NCBI GenBank assembly: GCA_026184775.1 | Contig: JANCYW010000011.1 | Coordinates: 348,591 to 412,590, forward strand | From: Cyanidium caldarium | Lineage: Eukaryota > Rhodophyta > Bangiophyceae > Cyanidiales > Cyanidiaceae | Length of the DNA: 64,000 bases | Direction: 5' to 3' | Part shown: positions 16,304 through 25,034 of the stretch, piece after piece | Numbering within the stretch: position 1 is the stretch's first letter | Layout of the letters: the number at the start of each line of letters is the position of its first letter | Program-made: the position numbers and the translations under genes | Notes under the pieces: model-generated | Databases searched by the model: none | Seen by the model: the letters and a program-made list of their open reading frames with translations, nothing else | What the model was told of the DNA's origin: nothing

Positions 16304-18241
16304 ATGGCGCTCTTCTCGCGAGACAGCCAAGCGGTGTTTTTCAATTACAAAGCGTCTCCCGTGCAGCGCATGCTCGATTTCGACTATGCCTGCTACCGAG
16401 ACACGCCCTCGGTGGCGTGTGTGGTGACGCCCGGGGCGCCGCGTGGCGGTTTCCGCAAGGCGTTCTTCGGGCAGCGCGAGCTGGCGCTGCCCGAGTACGG
16501 CAGCATCGGCGAGGCGTGTGCGGCGCACCCGGGTGCGGATGTGTTTCTGAACTATGCATCGTATCGGTCGGCATTTGCATCGTCTATGCAAGCGCTGCAG
16601 ACCGATACCATTCGGGTGGTGGTGATCATCGCCGAGGGCGTGCCCGAGCGCGACACCAAGCGGCTCATCGCGGCGGCCGCTGCGGGCGGCAAGATCATCA
16701 TCGGTCCGGCCACCGTCGGTGCCATCCAAGCCGGGGCGTTCAAAGTGGGCGATGCCGCCGGCACCCTGGAGAATATCCTGCAGTGCCGGTTGCACCGGGC
16801 GGGCTCGGTGGGGTTCGTGTCCAAATCCGGCGGCCTCTCCAACGAGATGTATCACGTGTTGTCGCGCGTCACCGACGGCATATACGAGGGTGTCGCGGTC
16901 GGCGGGGACACGTACCCAGGCAGCACCCTGGCTGACCACGTGTTGCGCTTCCAGCGCATCCCGCAGGTGAAGTTGGTGGTGCTGCTGGGCGAGCTGGGCG
17001 GCACCGACGAGTTGCAGGTGGCTGCGGCGATGCGGGACGGGCGGGTGCACAAGCCGCTGGTGGCGTGGGTGAGCGGCACCTGTGCCACGCGCTTTCACGC
17101 CGCCGAGGTGCAGTTTGGGCATGCGGGCGCCAAATCGGAGGCGGACCGGGCGGACGAATCGGCGGCGGCCAAGAATCGGCTGCTGCGAGAAGCGGGCGCG
17201 CTGGTGCCCACCAGTTTCGAGACGCTGCCGGCGTTGGTCGGCGACGCCTTTCGCAAGTTGCAGCTACCGCCGGTGCCCGAACGCGAACCGCGGGCGCTAC
17301 CGATGGACTTTCACGCCGCGGTGCAGACGGGTCAGCTGCGCAAGGCCACCAACATGGTGTGCACCGTGTCAGACGACCGCGGCGAGGAAGTCACATATGC
17401 CGGCACGCCCATGAGCACACTGATCGCCGAGCAGTACGGTATCGGCGACGTGATCTCGTTGTTGTGGTTCAAGCGGCGGCTGCCGCCGTGGGCGGTGCGC
17501 TTCATCGAAATGTGCATCGTGGTGGCCGCCGATCACGGACCGTGCGTCAGCGGCGCGCACAACGCCATCGTGGCGGCGCGCGCCGGCAAGGACGTGGTGT
17601 CGAGTCTGTGCTCGGGCCTGCTGACCATCGGGCCGCGTTTTGGCGGCGCCATCGACGACGCCGCGCTGAACTTCATGCGCGGTGCCGATGAGCACATTCC
17701 GCCCGACGAATTCGTCGAGTCGATGAAGCGCGCGGGCCGGCGGGTGGAGGGCATCGGGCACCGCATCAAGTCGGCCGAATGTCGGGACAGTCGGGTGGAG
17801 CTGTTGTCGGCGTACGCGCATCAGCGCTTTCCCTCCACGCGGTATTTGGAGTATGCGCAGCAGGTGGAGGCGTACACGCTGCAAAAATCCACCAATTTGG
17901 TGCTGAACATCGACGGATGCATCGGGGCGCTGTTCGCGGATTTACTCAGCGGCGCCGCCGACACCCTGTTCGACGGTGCGCACCTGGATGAGCACGAGCG
18001 CAGCCAGGCGGTGCGCTCCATTATCGAACTCGGAGCGCTCAACGGGCTGTTCGTGGTGGCGCGGTCGATCGGGCTGATCGGACACGTGATCGACCAGCGC
18101 CGGATGAAGCAGCCGCTGTATCGGCATCCGTGGGATGACGTGTTGTACGCGCAAGATGATCTGGCGCCGACGCTGCGCCGCCAGCCCAGCATGATCGGTG
18201 CGGCGGCGAATGCGCCGGCGGGGAAGCGCGTCGACGGTTGA
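16304..18241 (+). CDS. ACLB: ATP-citrate lyase subunit B
   Basis: A 645-residue subunit matching the C-terminal part of animal ACLY: CoA ligase-type domains followed by a citrate synthase homology module. With subunit A it converts citrate, CoA and ATP to acetyl-CoA and oxaloacetate in the cytosol. The phosphohistidine loop is visible as QFGHAGA (His near residue 271), preceded by the CoA-ligase motif VGFVSKSGGLSNEMY. The citrate synthase-like end carries DHGPCVSGAHN near 410 and GIGHRIKS near 485. The frame opens upstream on TTG; the ATG at 16304 (MALFSRDSQAV) gives the usual N-terminus. It is slightly longer than plant ACLB, with the extra residues at the C-terminus. The ACLA partner lies at 33.2 kb. 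Confidence 0.95.
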   Translation: MALFSRDSQAVFFNYKASPVQRMLDFDYACYRDTPSVACVVTPGAPRGGFRKAFFGQRELALPEYGSIGEACAAHPGADVFLNYASYRSAFASSMQALQTDTIRVVVIIAEGVPERDTKRLIAAAAAGGKIIIGPATVGAIQAGAFKVGDAAGTLENILQCRLHRAGSVGFVSKSGGLSNEMYHVLSRVTDGIYEGVAVGGDTYPGSTLADHVLRFQRIPQVKLVVLLGELGGTDELQVAAAMRDGRVHKPLVAWVSGTCATRFHAAEVQFGHAGAKSEADRADESAAAKNRLLREAGALVPTSFETLPALVGDAFRKLQLPPVPEREPRALPMDFHAAVQTGQLRKATNMVCTVSDDRGEEVTYAGTPMSTLIAEQYGIGDVISLLWFKRRLPPWAVRFIEMCIVVAADHGPCVSGAHNAIVAARAGKDVVSSLCSGLLTIGPRFGGAIDDAALNFMRGADEHIPPDEFVESMKRAGRRVEGIGHRIKSAECRDSRVELLSAYAHQRFPSTRYLEYAQQVEAYTLQKSTNLVLNIDGCIGALFADLLSGAADTLFDGAHLDEHERSQAVRSIIELGALNGLFVVARSIGLIGHVIDQRRMKQPLYRHPWDDVLYAQDDLAPTLRRQPSMIGAAANAPAGKRVDG

Positions 18242-18270
18242 TTCTCCCGTACGACCCGCCACCCGGCCCA

Positions 18271-20283
18271 CTACAACCCGCGTAACAATTCCTCCTCGTC
18301 CACTGCCCGTTGCGAAGTCAAATCCTTGATGTAGATCTTGGAGTTGCGCGAGTAGTTATAGTGCGCGCGTTTGGTCGCCGGTAGGTCGTCTACGGTGCCC
18401 TCGCGGAACCCGCGCTCCAGGAACCAGTGGAAGGCGCGCACGCTCAGGATGAACAGCCGCTGGATGCCGCGCGAGAGCGAGCGCCGCTCCAAGAACCCTA
18501 GCATGGCGTCGCCTTTGCCGCGCCCGCGGTATTGCGGGCTCACCACGAAGCAGCCGATCTCGGCCACGCGGTCGTCGTCGTACGGCACCAGCGCGGCGCA
18601 CGCGGTGACCATGCCGTCGCGTACCACCACCACAAAGTGGTCGATCTCGCTCTCCAGCGTCTCACGCGAGCGCGCCACCAGCACGCCCTCGTCCACCAGC
18701 GGTTGAATCAGTTCCAGAACGCCGGACACGTCGGATATCTTGGCGCTGCGGATGCCCTCGTAAATGTCCCGACTGATCATCAGCCCGAGGCCGTCACGCG
18801 TGAACAGTTCGGTGAGGATGGCGCCGCTGAAATGCATGTTGATGAGGTGCGCGCGGATCACGTTGGCCTTGAGCGCCTTGACGCTCTCCATCAGGTACAT
18901 GTAGAAGAGCGGCGGCGGAGGCGGTGACTGGACCGCCGCCTGCGGGTCGTGCAGCGCCCGTTCATTCCGCGCCTTCTGCAGGCGCAGGAATTCGGTAGCC
19001 GCCGCCAACGGCACATTGTGCATTACCGTGTCCGATTGCAGGTCCACCAGCATCTCGCCCTCGGTCATGAAGATCAGCTTGTCCGCTTTCAACTGCGCGG
19101 CGCACGAACTGGCCACTTCCTCGCTCTGGCAATTGAACAGTGCCCCGCTGGGCGCAAACCCGATGTTGCTCAACACCACGATGTCGCCCTCGTCGAGGCG
19201 CCGCCCGATCTTGTGCACGTCCACTTTGCGCACGCGTCCGGTGTAACCGAAATCGACCCCGTCCACCACCCCGATCGGTTGGGCGGTGAAAAAGTTGCCC
19301 GACACCACGTTGGGCGTGCGCAACGATACGCTGTTGCTGGGCCGGCGCTGCAGCGCGCTCTCCATCTCGAAACGCACGTGCCCGCTCGCCTGCAACACCG
19401 CCTCCATCACCTGCGGCGTGCTGATGCGCAGGCCGCCGGCGAACACGGGCTGGATGCTGCTGCGTCGCAAGTTGCGGTCGATCTGCGGGCGCGAACCGCC
19501 CACCAGCACCACCCGTACGCCCAGGTTCTTCACCAGGGCCACGTCCTGCATGAACGCGTCGAACATCGGCCGGTGCAGCAGCAGCTGGCCGGGCACGTGA
19601 ATCACGAACGTCTTGCCGCGATGGTAGTGAATGTAGGGCGAGCAGTTGCGGAAGAAGTCCACAAACGTGGACGCGGCCCGAAGGTATACGCTGCCGTTGC
19701 CGGCTGATGGGGATGCAGCAGGGGCCGCGGCGGGTGCAGCGGCCACCGCATCTTGCTTCATCTGTTGTTGCTGGGCATGTCGCCGCCTCACCGACAAGTA
19801 TTTGGCGTCGGCCTCTTCGGCCGTCACCCATGACAGGTGTGCCGATGAAAAGTTCAGAATGGGCGACTCGTACATCATCGCCTCCTCTCGCGGCAGGTCC
19901 GTGCTGAGCAGCAGCGCGCTGTTGCCGTTCTCGCCCACCGCGGCGCTGGAAGTGGTGAGCGTGTCGCCGCCTCCTTTATCCAGCATGATGACCGGCATAG
20001 CGTTGGTCACCTCAGAGCCCATATTCAGCGGCGGACGTGTCGAGTGGGCGTCCAGCCCGGGCTGCCCCTCCCCATCCTCCCTGGCAGACGCCTGCCATCG
20101 AAACCAGGCCCGCCGTCCACGAACAGGGATATACGGGTAACAGGAAGCAGAGCGCCTGTTCCCGGAAGAGTGCCGCTGTTCCTCGCGCCGTGACCGCGTC
20201 CCGGAACGCTGTGCGCCCGAGCTGCAACCGCCCACAAAGCCCACACCGCCGCGACGAACACCAACCACGGGCGTCCTACCCAT
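18271..20283 (-). CDS. NAGS: N-acetylglutamate synthase (amino-acid kinase fold plus GNAT)
   Basis: About 670 residues, catalysing the first step of arginine synthesis. The ArgA-like order is an amino-acid kinase domain (VKNLGVRVVLVGGSRPQID; VVLSNIGFAPSGALFNC) and then a GNAT acetyltransferase domain (IGCFVVSPQYRGRGKGDAML near residue 580, ending AHYNYSRNSKIYIKDL). That fused arrangement is the bacterial and plastid type. The ~100 residues before it are Arg/Ser/Gly-rich and could include a transit peptide. The open frame extends to an ATG at 20667, but that would overlap the divergent prenyltransferase leader; an ATG at 20283 is preferred. The convergent 3' end is 29 bases from ACLB. Confidence 0.9.
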   Translation of the reverse strand: MGRTPVVGVRRGGVGFVGGCSSGAQRSGTRSRREEQRHSSGNRRSASCYPYIPVRGRRAWFRWQASAREDGEGQPGLDAHSTRPPLNMGSEVTNAMPVIMLDKGGGDTLTTSSAAVGENGNSALLLSTDLPREEAMMYESPILNFSSAHLSWVTAEEADAKYLSVRRRHAQQQQMKQDAVAAAPAAAPAASPSAGNGSVYLRAASTFVDFFRNCSPYIHYHRGKTFVIHVPGQLLLHRPMFDAFMQDVALVKNLGVRVVLVGGSRPQIDRNLRRSSIQPVFAGGLRISTPQVMEAVLQASGHVRFEMESALQRRPSNSVSLRTPNVVSGNFFTAQPIGVVDGVDFGYTGRVRKVDVHKIGRRLDEGDIVVLSNIGFAPSGALFNCQSEEVASSCAAQLKADKLIFMTEGEMLVDLQSDTVMHNVPLAAATEFLRLQKARNERALHDPQAAVQSPPPPPLFYMYLMESVKALKANVIRAHLINMHFSGAILTELFTRDGLGLMISRDIYEGIRSAKISDVSGVLELIQPLVDEGVLVARSRETLESEIDHFVVVVRDGMVTACAALVPYDDDRVAEIGCFVVSPQYRGRGKGDAMLGFLERRSLSRGIQRLFILSVRAFHWFLERGFREGTVDDLPATKRAHYNYSRNSKIYIKDLTSQRAVDEEELLRGL

Positions 20284-20627
20284 GTCCACCCTCGCCGCAC
20301 CCAACCCTGACTTCACCCCATTTCCATACACCTCCTCCCATTCCATATGTGCAAAGCGGGACTGGGAATTCCCGGTCAGGCGCCCCCGAACCACGGAGGA
20401 GGGAGGTGTGCGGCCCGGCCGTTCGACCGATCCTACAATCCCAACCGCGCGCGCCCGTCCTCTGTCTGTGCGTGTTGCACATCTGCCACAGATGCGCCAT
20501 CCGCCGGGCCGGGGGATCGCGCGCCGAGGGTTCGGTGCGTCGGACACGCTGCAGAGCGGACTGCCAAACGCGGTAGCGATCGGGTCGCCGCATCGCCTCC
20601 TTGCCGATCTGCCTGGATGGGCAGGGA
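20284..20627. other. Divergent promoter of NAGS and the cis-prenyltransferase
   Basis: A region open in the NAGS frame but without conserved content, probably serving both divergent genes. No tRNA or repeat seen. The NAGS reading could extend into it if the upstream ATG is used. Confidence 0.4.
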
Positions 20628-21722
20628 ATGGGGCGGATGGGTGAGGATGCTGGACAGGAGTCCTCATGGAGTTTTCGGTTGGTGGAATGGCTGCGTCGGC
20701 GAGTGTTGGCGGTCATGAAACCGTACGCCCCGTCGCACGTGGCCATCATCATGGATGGCAACCGACGGTGGGCGCGGCAGCGGTGTCTCGCGGCGTACGC
20801 CGGGCATCCGCGGGGGTCGCGCAAACTGACCGAAGCGGCCGAGTGGTGTGCGGCGGCCGGGGTGGAGACGCTGACGGTGTACGCTTTTTCGGTGGACAAT
20901 TTCCGACGTTCGCCGGACGAAGTAGAGGCGCTGATGCGGTTGGCGCGGGACAAGTTTGCCGAATGGCTGCACGAGCGACGGCAGCGAGGGGATGGTGTGA
21001 TGGTGGGGGCGGCGGGCGGGCAGCGAGCGGTGCGGGTGCGGGTGATAGGCCAGTTGCCGTTGTTGCCGCCGACCGTCCGTCGGTTGGCCGAGGAGATCAA
21101 TGCCGCGGACGCGCAGAGCGAGTGGGCGACGGCGAAAACGCCGGCACTGCGATTGAACGTCTGTGTGGCGTATGACGCAGTGGCGGATGTGGAGCAGGCA
21201 GTGCGACGGGTGCGGGCGGGGCTGCACGCCGGCCTGTTGCAACCGTCCGACGTGGATGCCGAGCTGATCAGCGCCCTGATGGGCAATGCGGATCCAGCGA
21301 TCGGCGAACTGAGCGCAAGAGCGCGCAGTGCTCAAGTGTCGTTGCTGATTCGCACCTCCGCCGAACCGCGGTTGTCCAGTTTCCTCCTGTGGCAGACGTG
21401 CGCGGTGCCGACGAGCGAGTCAGACGGCAGCAGTGACGAGACGTGCGTGGCGTTGGTGCGAGCGCTGTGGCCCGACTTTGGCTGGTGGGATTTCGTGTTG
21501 GTGCTGGTGTGGTATGCGTGGCGGACACTGTGGCGGACACGGAAATCAGGTGAGAAGCGCCCACCCGCCCGCGAGGCGCAGCGGGTGGAGCGGTTCTTGT
21601 GTTGGTGTGATGCCAACGATGCCATGGCCCGCAAGACCTATGTAAGTGGTACCGAAGCGAACGGAGACGGTGGGTGCAACGAGAGAGGCGGGAATACGTT
21701 CGTCGAGGGATATTCAGTGTAA
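20628..21722 (+). CDS. Cis-prenyltransferase (dehydrodolichyl/undecaprenyl diphosphate synthase type)
   Basis: About 364 residues; adds isopentenyl units in cis to make long-chain polyprenyl diphosphates, such as the dolichol precursor. The signature HVAIIMDGNRRWA, with the catalytic Asp, follows a basic helix (RLVEWLRRRVLAVMKP). TVYAFSVDNFRRS and the C-terminal IRTSAEPRLSSFLLWQ, with LWPDF-type residues, complete the family pattern. A 15-20 residue hydrophobic segment after WPDF (WWDFVLVLVWYAW) and a hydrophilic tail are extra. The frame opens on TTG; in-frame ATGs are at 20628, 20637 and 20715. The first keeps the usual helix before HVAIIMDGN. Whether it works in the ER or plastid is not clear. 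Confidence 0.9.
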   Translation: MGRMGEDAGQESSWSFRLVEWLRRRVLAVMKPYAPSHVAIIMDGNRRWARQRCLAAYAGHPRGSRKLTEAAEWCAAAGVETLTVYAFSVDNFRRSPDEVEALMRLARDKFAEWLHERRQRGDGVMVGAAGGQRAVRVRVIGQLPLLPPTVRRLAEEINAADAQSEWATAKTPALRLNVCVAYDAVADVEQAVRRVRAGLHAGLLQPSDVDAELISALMGNADPAIGELSARARSAQVSLLIRTSAEPRLSSFLLWQTCAVPTSESDGSSDETCVALVRALWPDFGWWDFVLVLVWYAWRTLWRTRKSGEKRPPAREAQRVERFLCWCDANDAMARKTYVSGTEANGDGGCNERGGNTFVEGYSV

Positions 21723-22012
21723 AGTAGGTCTTCATTTCGTCGGCAGGGAAAGCGGTGGGGAGGCGCGTCCGTCACCCGACCCTCCGCACTCTGTCGTGCT
21801 CGCGCGGGTGTCCCCCGTCGGGTCACTTCAGGCACTCGCACGGTCTCCTCCACGGTGAGACACGCATCGGCGGCGGTCGCTGGCTCGCCGGATCTCGCTC
21901 TCGCGGGGGGTTTGAAATCCCGCGCGCGATTCCGCTGTCTGGCCCGGTGCCGCGACGTTGTCGTGTCGCGGCGTCGGGCACGCCCGCGCCCCCGTAGAAT
22001 GAAACGCTTGCC

Positions 22013-23086
22013 ATGGGCACGAAACGGCGGAACACCAGAGAGTATGCGCCGCTGGAGAAATCCACTGAGTGGATCACACCGGAGCGGCCGGTCGCGGAGG
22101 GAAACGCCGCCGCACGAGGGACGTGGGGCGAGGGCAGCGCGGGAACCATCGCGACCCCGCTGACCATCGCGTACCGCGCGGGCAGCTTCCGGGACGCGAA
22201 GGGCAAACGCGGGTGGAAGAAGAAATGGGGACGGAAAAAGGGTGCAGTGACGTCGAGCGGACGGCTGGCCCGCGGGGTGAGTGAGGGCGGTTGGGCCGGT
22301 CCGTACTGCCTGCTGATGGGTATGCCGCCGCCGCCGCCGCCGCCGCCGTTTCCCAGGCCGTCCGCCGATCATGGCACTCCAACGGGTCATTCGGTCAGGC
22401 GGGAGGCACCCGCGTGGGCGCATTACCGACGACGCGGATCGTGGGACACCCCGTGGCCGCTGCACAAGGCCTCCGCGACGCGCACCCCGGAGGCGCCGAC
22501 GGTCACCCGAAGCGACGGCGACGCCAAAGCCGCGGCGACGCGAAAGACACCGAGTCGTTCGCGTGGAACCTCCAGTCCGTGGCGGCCGACACCGGGCACC
22601 GAGAGTCATCAGGTCGCGTCCGCTGAGGCGGTGTGGGCAACGGGTTGCGAGACCGAAATGGGGAATTTAGACGGGGAACACGCGGACGCAATACCGCTGG
22701 AGACATTGCCGGGCGGCCGACGACGCGGGCATCGTCGCACCGGCAGCATCGTGTATTTCCAGAGCACCGGCGCCGCTCGAAAGCCGACGATGCCGATGCA
22801 GCCGGCCGAGGATGTGGCTTCGGACAGTGGCGCTCGCGTTGCCGCCTTGGCGGACGCCACCAATCGCGCACCGGTCAGAGCGGCGCGTGCCAAAGGCTTG
22901 TCGCCCAAAACTGGCCGCCCATCCCCCGAGCGGCTGCATCACCACACCGAGGAGTTGCTGCTGGAGAATGCGCGCTTTCTCGCCGAGCACATTCGGCACC
23001 TAGAGACGCGCATCGCAGCGCTGGAGCAGGAGAATCGGTCGCTGCACGCCCGACAGGCGCACGTGCCCTCCTCGAATGCCTCGTAG
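22013..23086 (+). CDS. Unknown basic protein with C-terminal coiled coil
   Basis: A 357-residue protein of unknown family. The first ~200 residues are basic and low complexity, with a Lys/Arg cluster (KRGWKKKWGRKKG) and a poly-Pro run. The C-terminal 45 residues form a leucine-zipper-like helix (TEELLLENARFLAEHIRHL and TRIAALEQENRSLHA). A basic patch plus a zipper recalls DNA-binding factors, but the basic region is not adjacent to the zipper as in bZIP proteins. The start is an ATG. Expression needs checking because most of the protein is low complexity. Confidence 0.5.
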   Translation: MGTKRRNTREYAPLEKSTEWITPERPVAEGNAAARGTWGEGSAGTIATPLTIAYRAGSFRDAKGKRGWKKKWGRKKGAVTSSGRLARGVSEGGWAGPYCLLMGMPPPPPPPPFPRPSADHGTPTGHSVRREAPAWAHYRRRGSWDTPWPLHKASATRTPEAPTVTRSDGDAKAAATRKTPSRSRGTSSPWRPTPGTESHQVASAEAVWATGCETEMGNLDGEHADAIPLETLPGGRRRGHRRTGSIVYFQSTGAARKPTMPMQPAEDVASDSGARVAALADATNRAPVRAARAKGLSPKTGRPSPERLHHHTEELLLENARFLAEHIRHLETRIAALEQENRSLHARQAHVPSSNAS

Positions 23087-23186
23087 CGCTCACGCCCCCG
23101 AAAACAACCCATGCGCAAGGCGCTTCCGCCTCGATTCATTCGCTCTGCTCCACGCTGTATCCTTCCCCCACCTCGTATCCCGCGGT

Positions 23187-23417
23187 TCACAAGTGGGGCT
23201 CCTCGAATGCCGGGACCACCGGCTGACTTCGCTCTCGCGGCTCTGGCGGCGTCTTGGCCTCTTGAATCTTCTCTCGCAGCACTTGCGTTAACCGCTTCAG
23301 TTCCTGAGCGTGTTGTCGTGCCCGCACCCCGGCGGCCTTGTTGCCCTTCTCGAAAAACTTGCCGGCCTCGCGCCCGAGTGCCTCGACGCACTCGCGCAAT
23401 TCGTCTAAAGTGTCCAT
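23187..23417 (-). CDS. Histone H1-like Hc1 family small protein
   Basis: A 76-residue protein. The core FFEKGNKAAGVRARQHAQEL with KRLTQVLREKIQEAK closely follows the small bacterial Hc1/histone H1-like family of Chlamydiae and Bacteroidetes (motif FxKGNKAAGTRARKalqELkkL), which forms a short helical hairpin and binds DNA. Its acidic/Pro tail replaces the Lys/Ala-rich tail of chlamydial Hc1. The frame opens upstream on GTG; the ATG at 23417 (MDTLDELRE) gives the family length. Eukaryotic H1 has a winged helix, so this is not a canonical H1. It may act in an organelle or in the nucleus; no transit peptide is visible in this short form. Confidence 0.75.
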   Translation of the reverse strand: MDTLDELRECVEALGREAGKFFEKGNKAAGVRARQHAQELKRLTQVLREKIQEAKTPPEPRERSQPVVPAFEEPHL

Positions 23418-23716
23418 GAGGTTCGTGCAGAGAAGCACGAAGAGGGATGGAGAATGGAAGAAGAAAGGCGAGGTGTGTAGGGAGAGAGGCTGGTGGCGTG
23501 CGCTGTGTCCTGCGTTTATCCGGCGAGCAGCCGCGTGCGCAGCGGGGTGGCCCTGCGGCAGGGCAGTGGGGCGGAACCGGTTTTCGCGTCAAATTCAAAT
23601 TGCGCGCGGGACCGTCGGGAAGTGTCGCAGCGGGCAACCTCAACACACGAGTCCACCGCCGCTCTCGTGGAACGCCCTGGGGAAGGTCCTGCGGGTGCTC
23701 GAGGAAAAACAGCCCC

Positions 23717-24778
23717 TCACATGGACACCACGGGCATCTCGATCACCCACTTTGCGTCCTCGCGCTCCGCGGGCATTTCAGCTCGCCGTCGGGCAAACAC
23801 GAGATACCCCGTGTGCCCGCGATGATTCCCGTTCGGTCGGGGTCGGGACACGCACCCGCGCCCGTCTCCCGCCGACCGCACCGTCTCCCATTCGCGAACA
23901 ATGAGCGTCTGCACGCTGCTGCCATAAAACGCCTGACACTCCTGGATGGCCGCCAATACCCGATGCACCTGCTCGACGCACGGCAGAAACACCATCAGGG
24001 TGCCAGTGCCGGGTCGCAACGTCTCACCGGCCGACGCCACCACCCAATGCGGCTCCGACAAGTCCAAAAACACCGCGTCGGCCACGACCTGGTCTGCAGG
24101 GGCCATGGATGGATGGTGGCGGTCGGCGCTGAGCGCGAATCGCAAACCGTCCCTACCCACATCGCGCTCTACAAACGTCACCAGTCGCCCGAGCAGCGCG
24201 CCGGTCCCAGCGGAGTCTCCTTGTCGGAACCGCTCTTGCAACACCGGCGCCAGCACTTGCTCCAGGCGTTGTCGTGCCCGTGCCACCCGCTGCGCGTGAT
24301 AGTCAAACGTGTACACCCGTCCGTGCGGCGCCACCGCCCGTGCCAACGCCAGCGTCAAACATCCACTGCCGGTGCCTGCCTCCATCACCACGTCACCCGG
24401 TCCGATCTCCAGTTGCGCCACGATCAGCGCCGCGTCCGCGCCGTACACCACCTGCGTCTCCTGATTGGCCACCAACGGGAACAGCGCCGGGTGCACTGCC
24501 GACAGCACCCGCGCAAACACGCGTCGCCGCTTCCGCACACCATCACCCTCGGTTCGTGATCGCTTGGCCCACTCGTTGGCCAACTGCCGCGCGTACCACC
24601 GTTGCCCTGGACGACCGCCGTTCAGCAGGTCGTCGTGGTGGAACACGCCCCAACGCGTCTGCAGCACCGCACCCTGTTGCAACACCACCAGACGCAGCTC
24701 GCCGTGCAAAAGTTCAACGATAACCGCCGCGTTATCTACCAGCGGTTGGGACGCCACCGTCGAGTCGGTGTTGCTCAT
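23717..24778 (-). CDS. TRM61: tRNA (adenine-58-N1)-methyltransferase catalytic subunit
   Basis: A 353-residue class I SAM methyltransferase making m1A58 in the tRNA T-loop together with TRM6. The N-terminal β domain is followed by VYGADAALIVAQLEIGPGDV and the SAM motif MEAGTGSGCLTLALARAV near residues 128-145. HGRVYTFDYHAQRVARARQR supplies motif II. DAVFLDLSEPHWVVASA is the catalytic-pocket motif specific to the TrmI/Trm61 family. The C-terminus keeps GYLVFARRR. The frame extends upstream without ATG, so MSNTDST at 24778 is taken as the start. Confidence 0.92.
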   Translation of the reverse strand: MSNTDSTVASQPLVDNAAVIVELLHGELRLVVLQQGAVLQTRWGVFHHDDLLNGGRPGQRWYARQLANEWAKRSRTEGDGVRKRRRVFARVLSAVHPALFPLVANQETQVVYGADAALIVAQLEIGPGDVVMEAGTGSGCLTLALARAVAPHGRVYTFDYHAQRVARARQRLEQVLAPVLQERFRQGDSAGTGALLGRLVTFVERDVGRDGLRFALSADRHHPSMAPADQVVADAVFLDLSEPHWVVASAGETLRPGTGTLMVFLPCVEQVHRVLAAIQECQAFYGSSVQTLIVREWETVRSAGDGRGCVSRPRPNGNHRGHTGYLVFARRRAEMPAEREDAKWVIEMPVVSM

Positions 24779-25034
24779 CCCCCCGGAGCGGGTGCGTCGG
24801 ACGAGACGTGAGCGTGCCAACGTCCGCGCCGCGGCGCGCTCGTCTGCCGCCGCCCGCGTCGTGCCGTGGAACGGCCGTGGACGAGCGCTGGCGCAGGAAC
24901 CGGCTCGCAAGGGAATGATTTCCTCAAGAGTAGGTTGATTTTGTCTGTACGGACCGTGTCTTCTTCCGGGAGGTGCGTGTTCAGCGGGAGCACTTACCCG
25001 TTGCCGCCTAGGCACCGGTAGCGCGGTGAGACCG

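Noticed and set aside
15341-16427. Frames of 201 and 239 residues covering the spacer before ACLB
   Set aside because: They lack recognisable domains, overlap flanking genes in other frames, and have Arg/Pro/Ser composition typical of chance frames here.
21895-21935. B-box-like GGTTTGAAATCCCG with a CGCGGG/CCCGCG stem
   Set aside because: The loop is 11 bases and no D or anticodon arm lies upstream, so this is a simple hairpin and not a tRNA.
21638-22609. 323-residue minus-strand frame
   Set aside because: Arg/Pro/Ser-rich without any motif; it overlaps the cis-prenyltransferase end and the coiled-coil gene.
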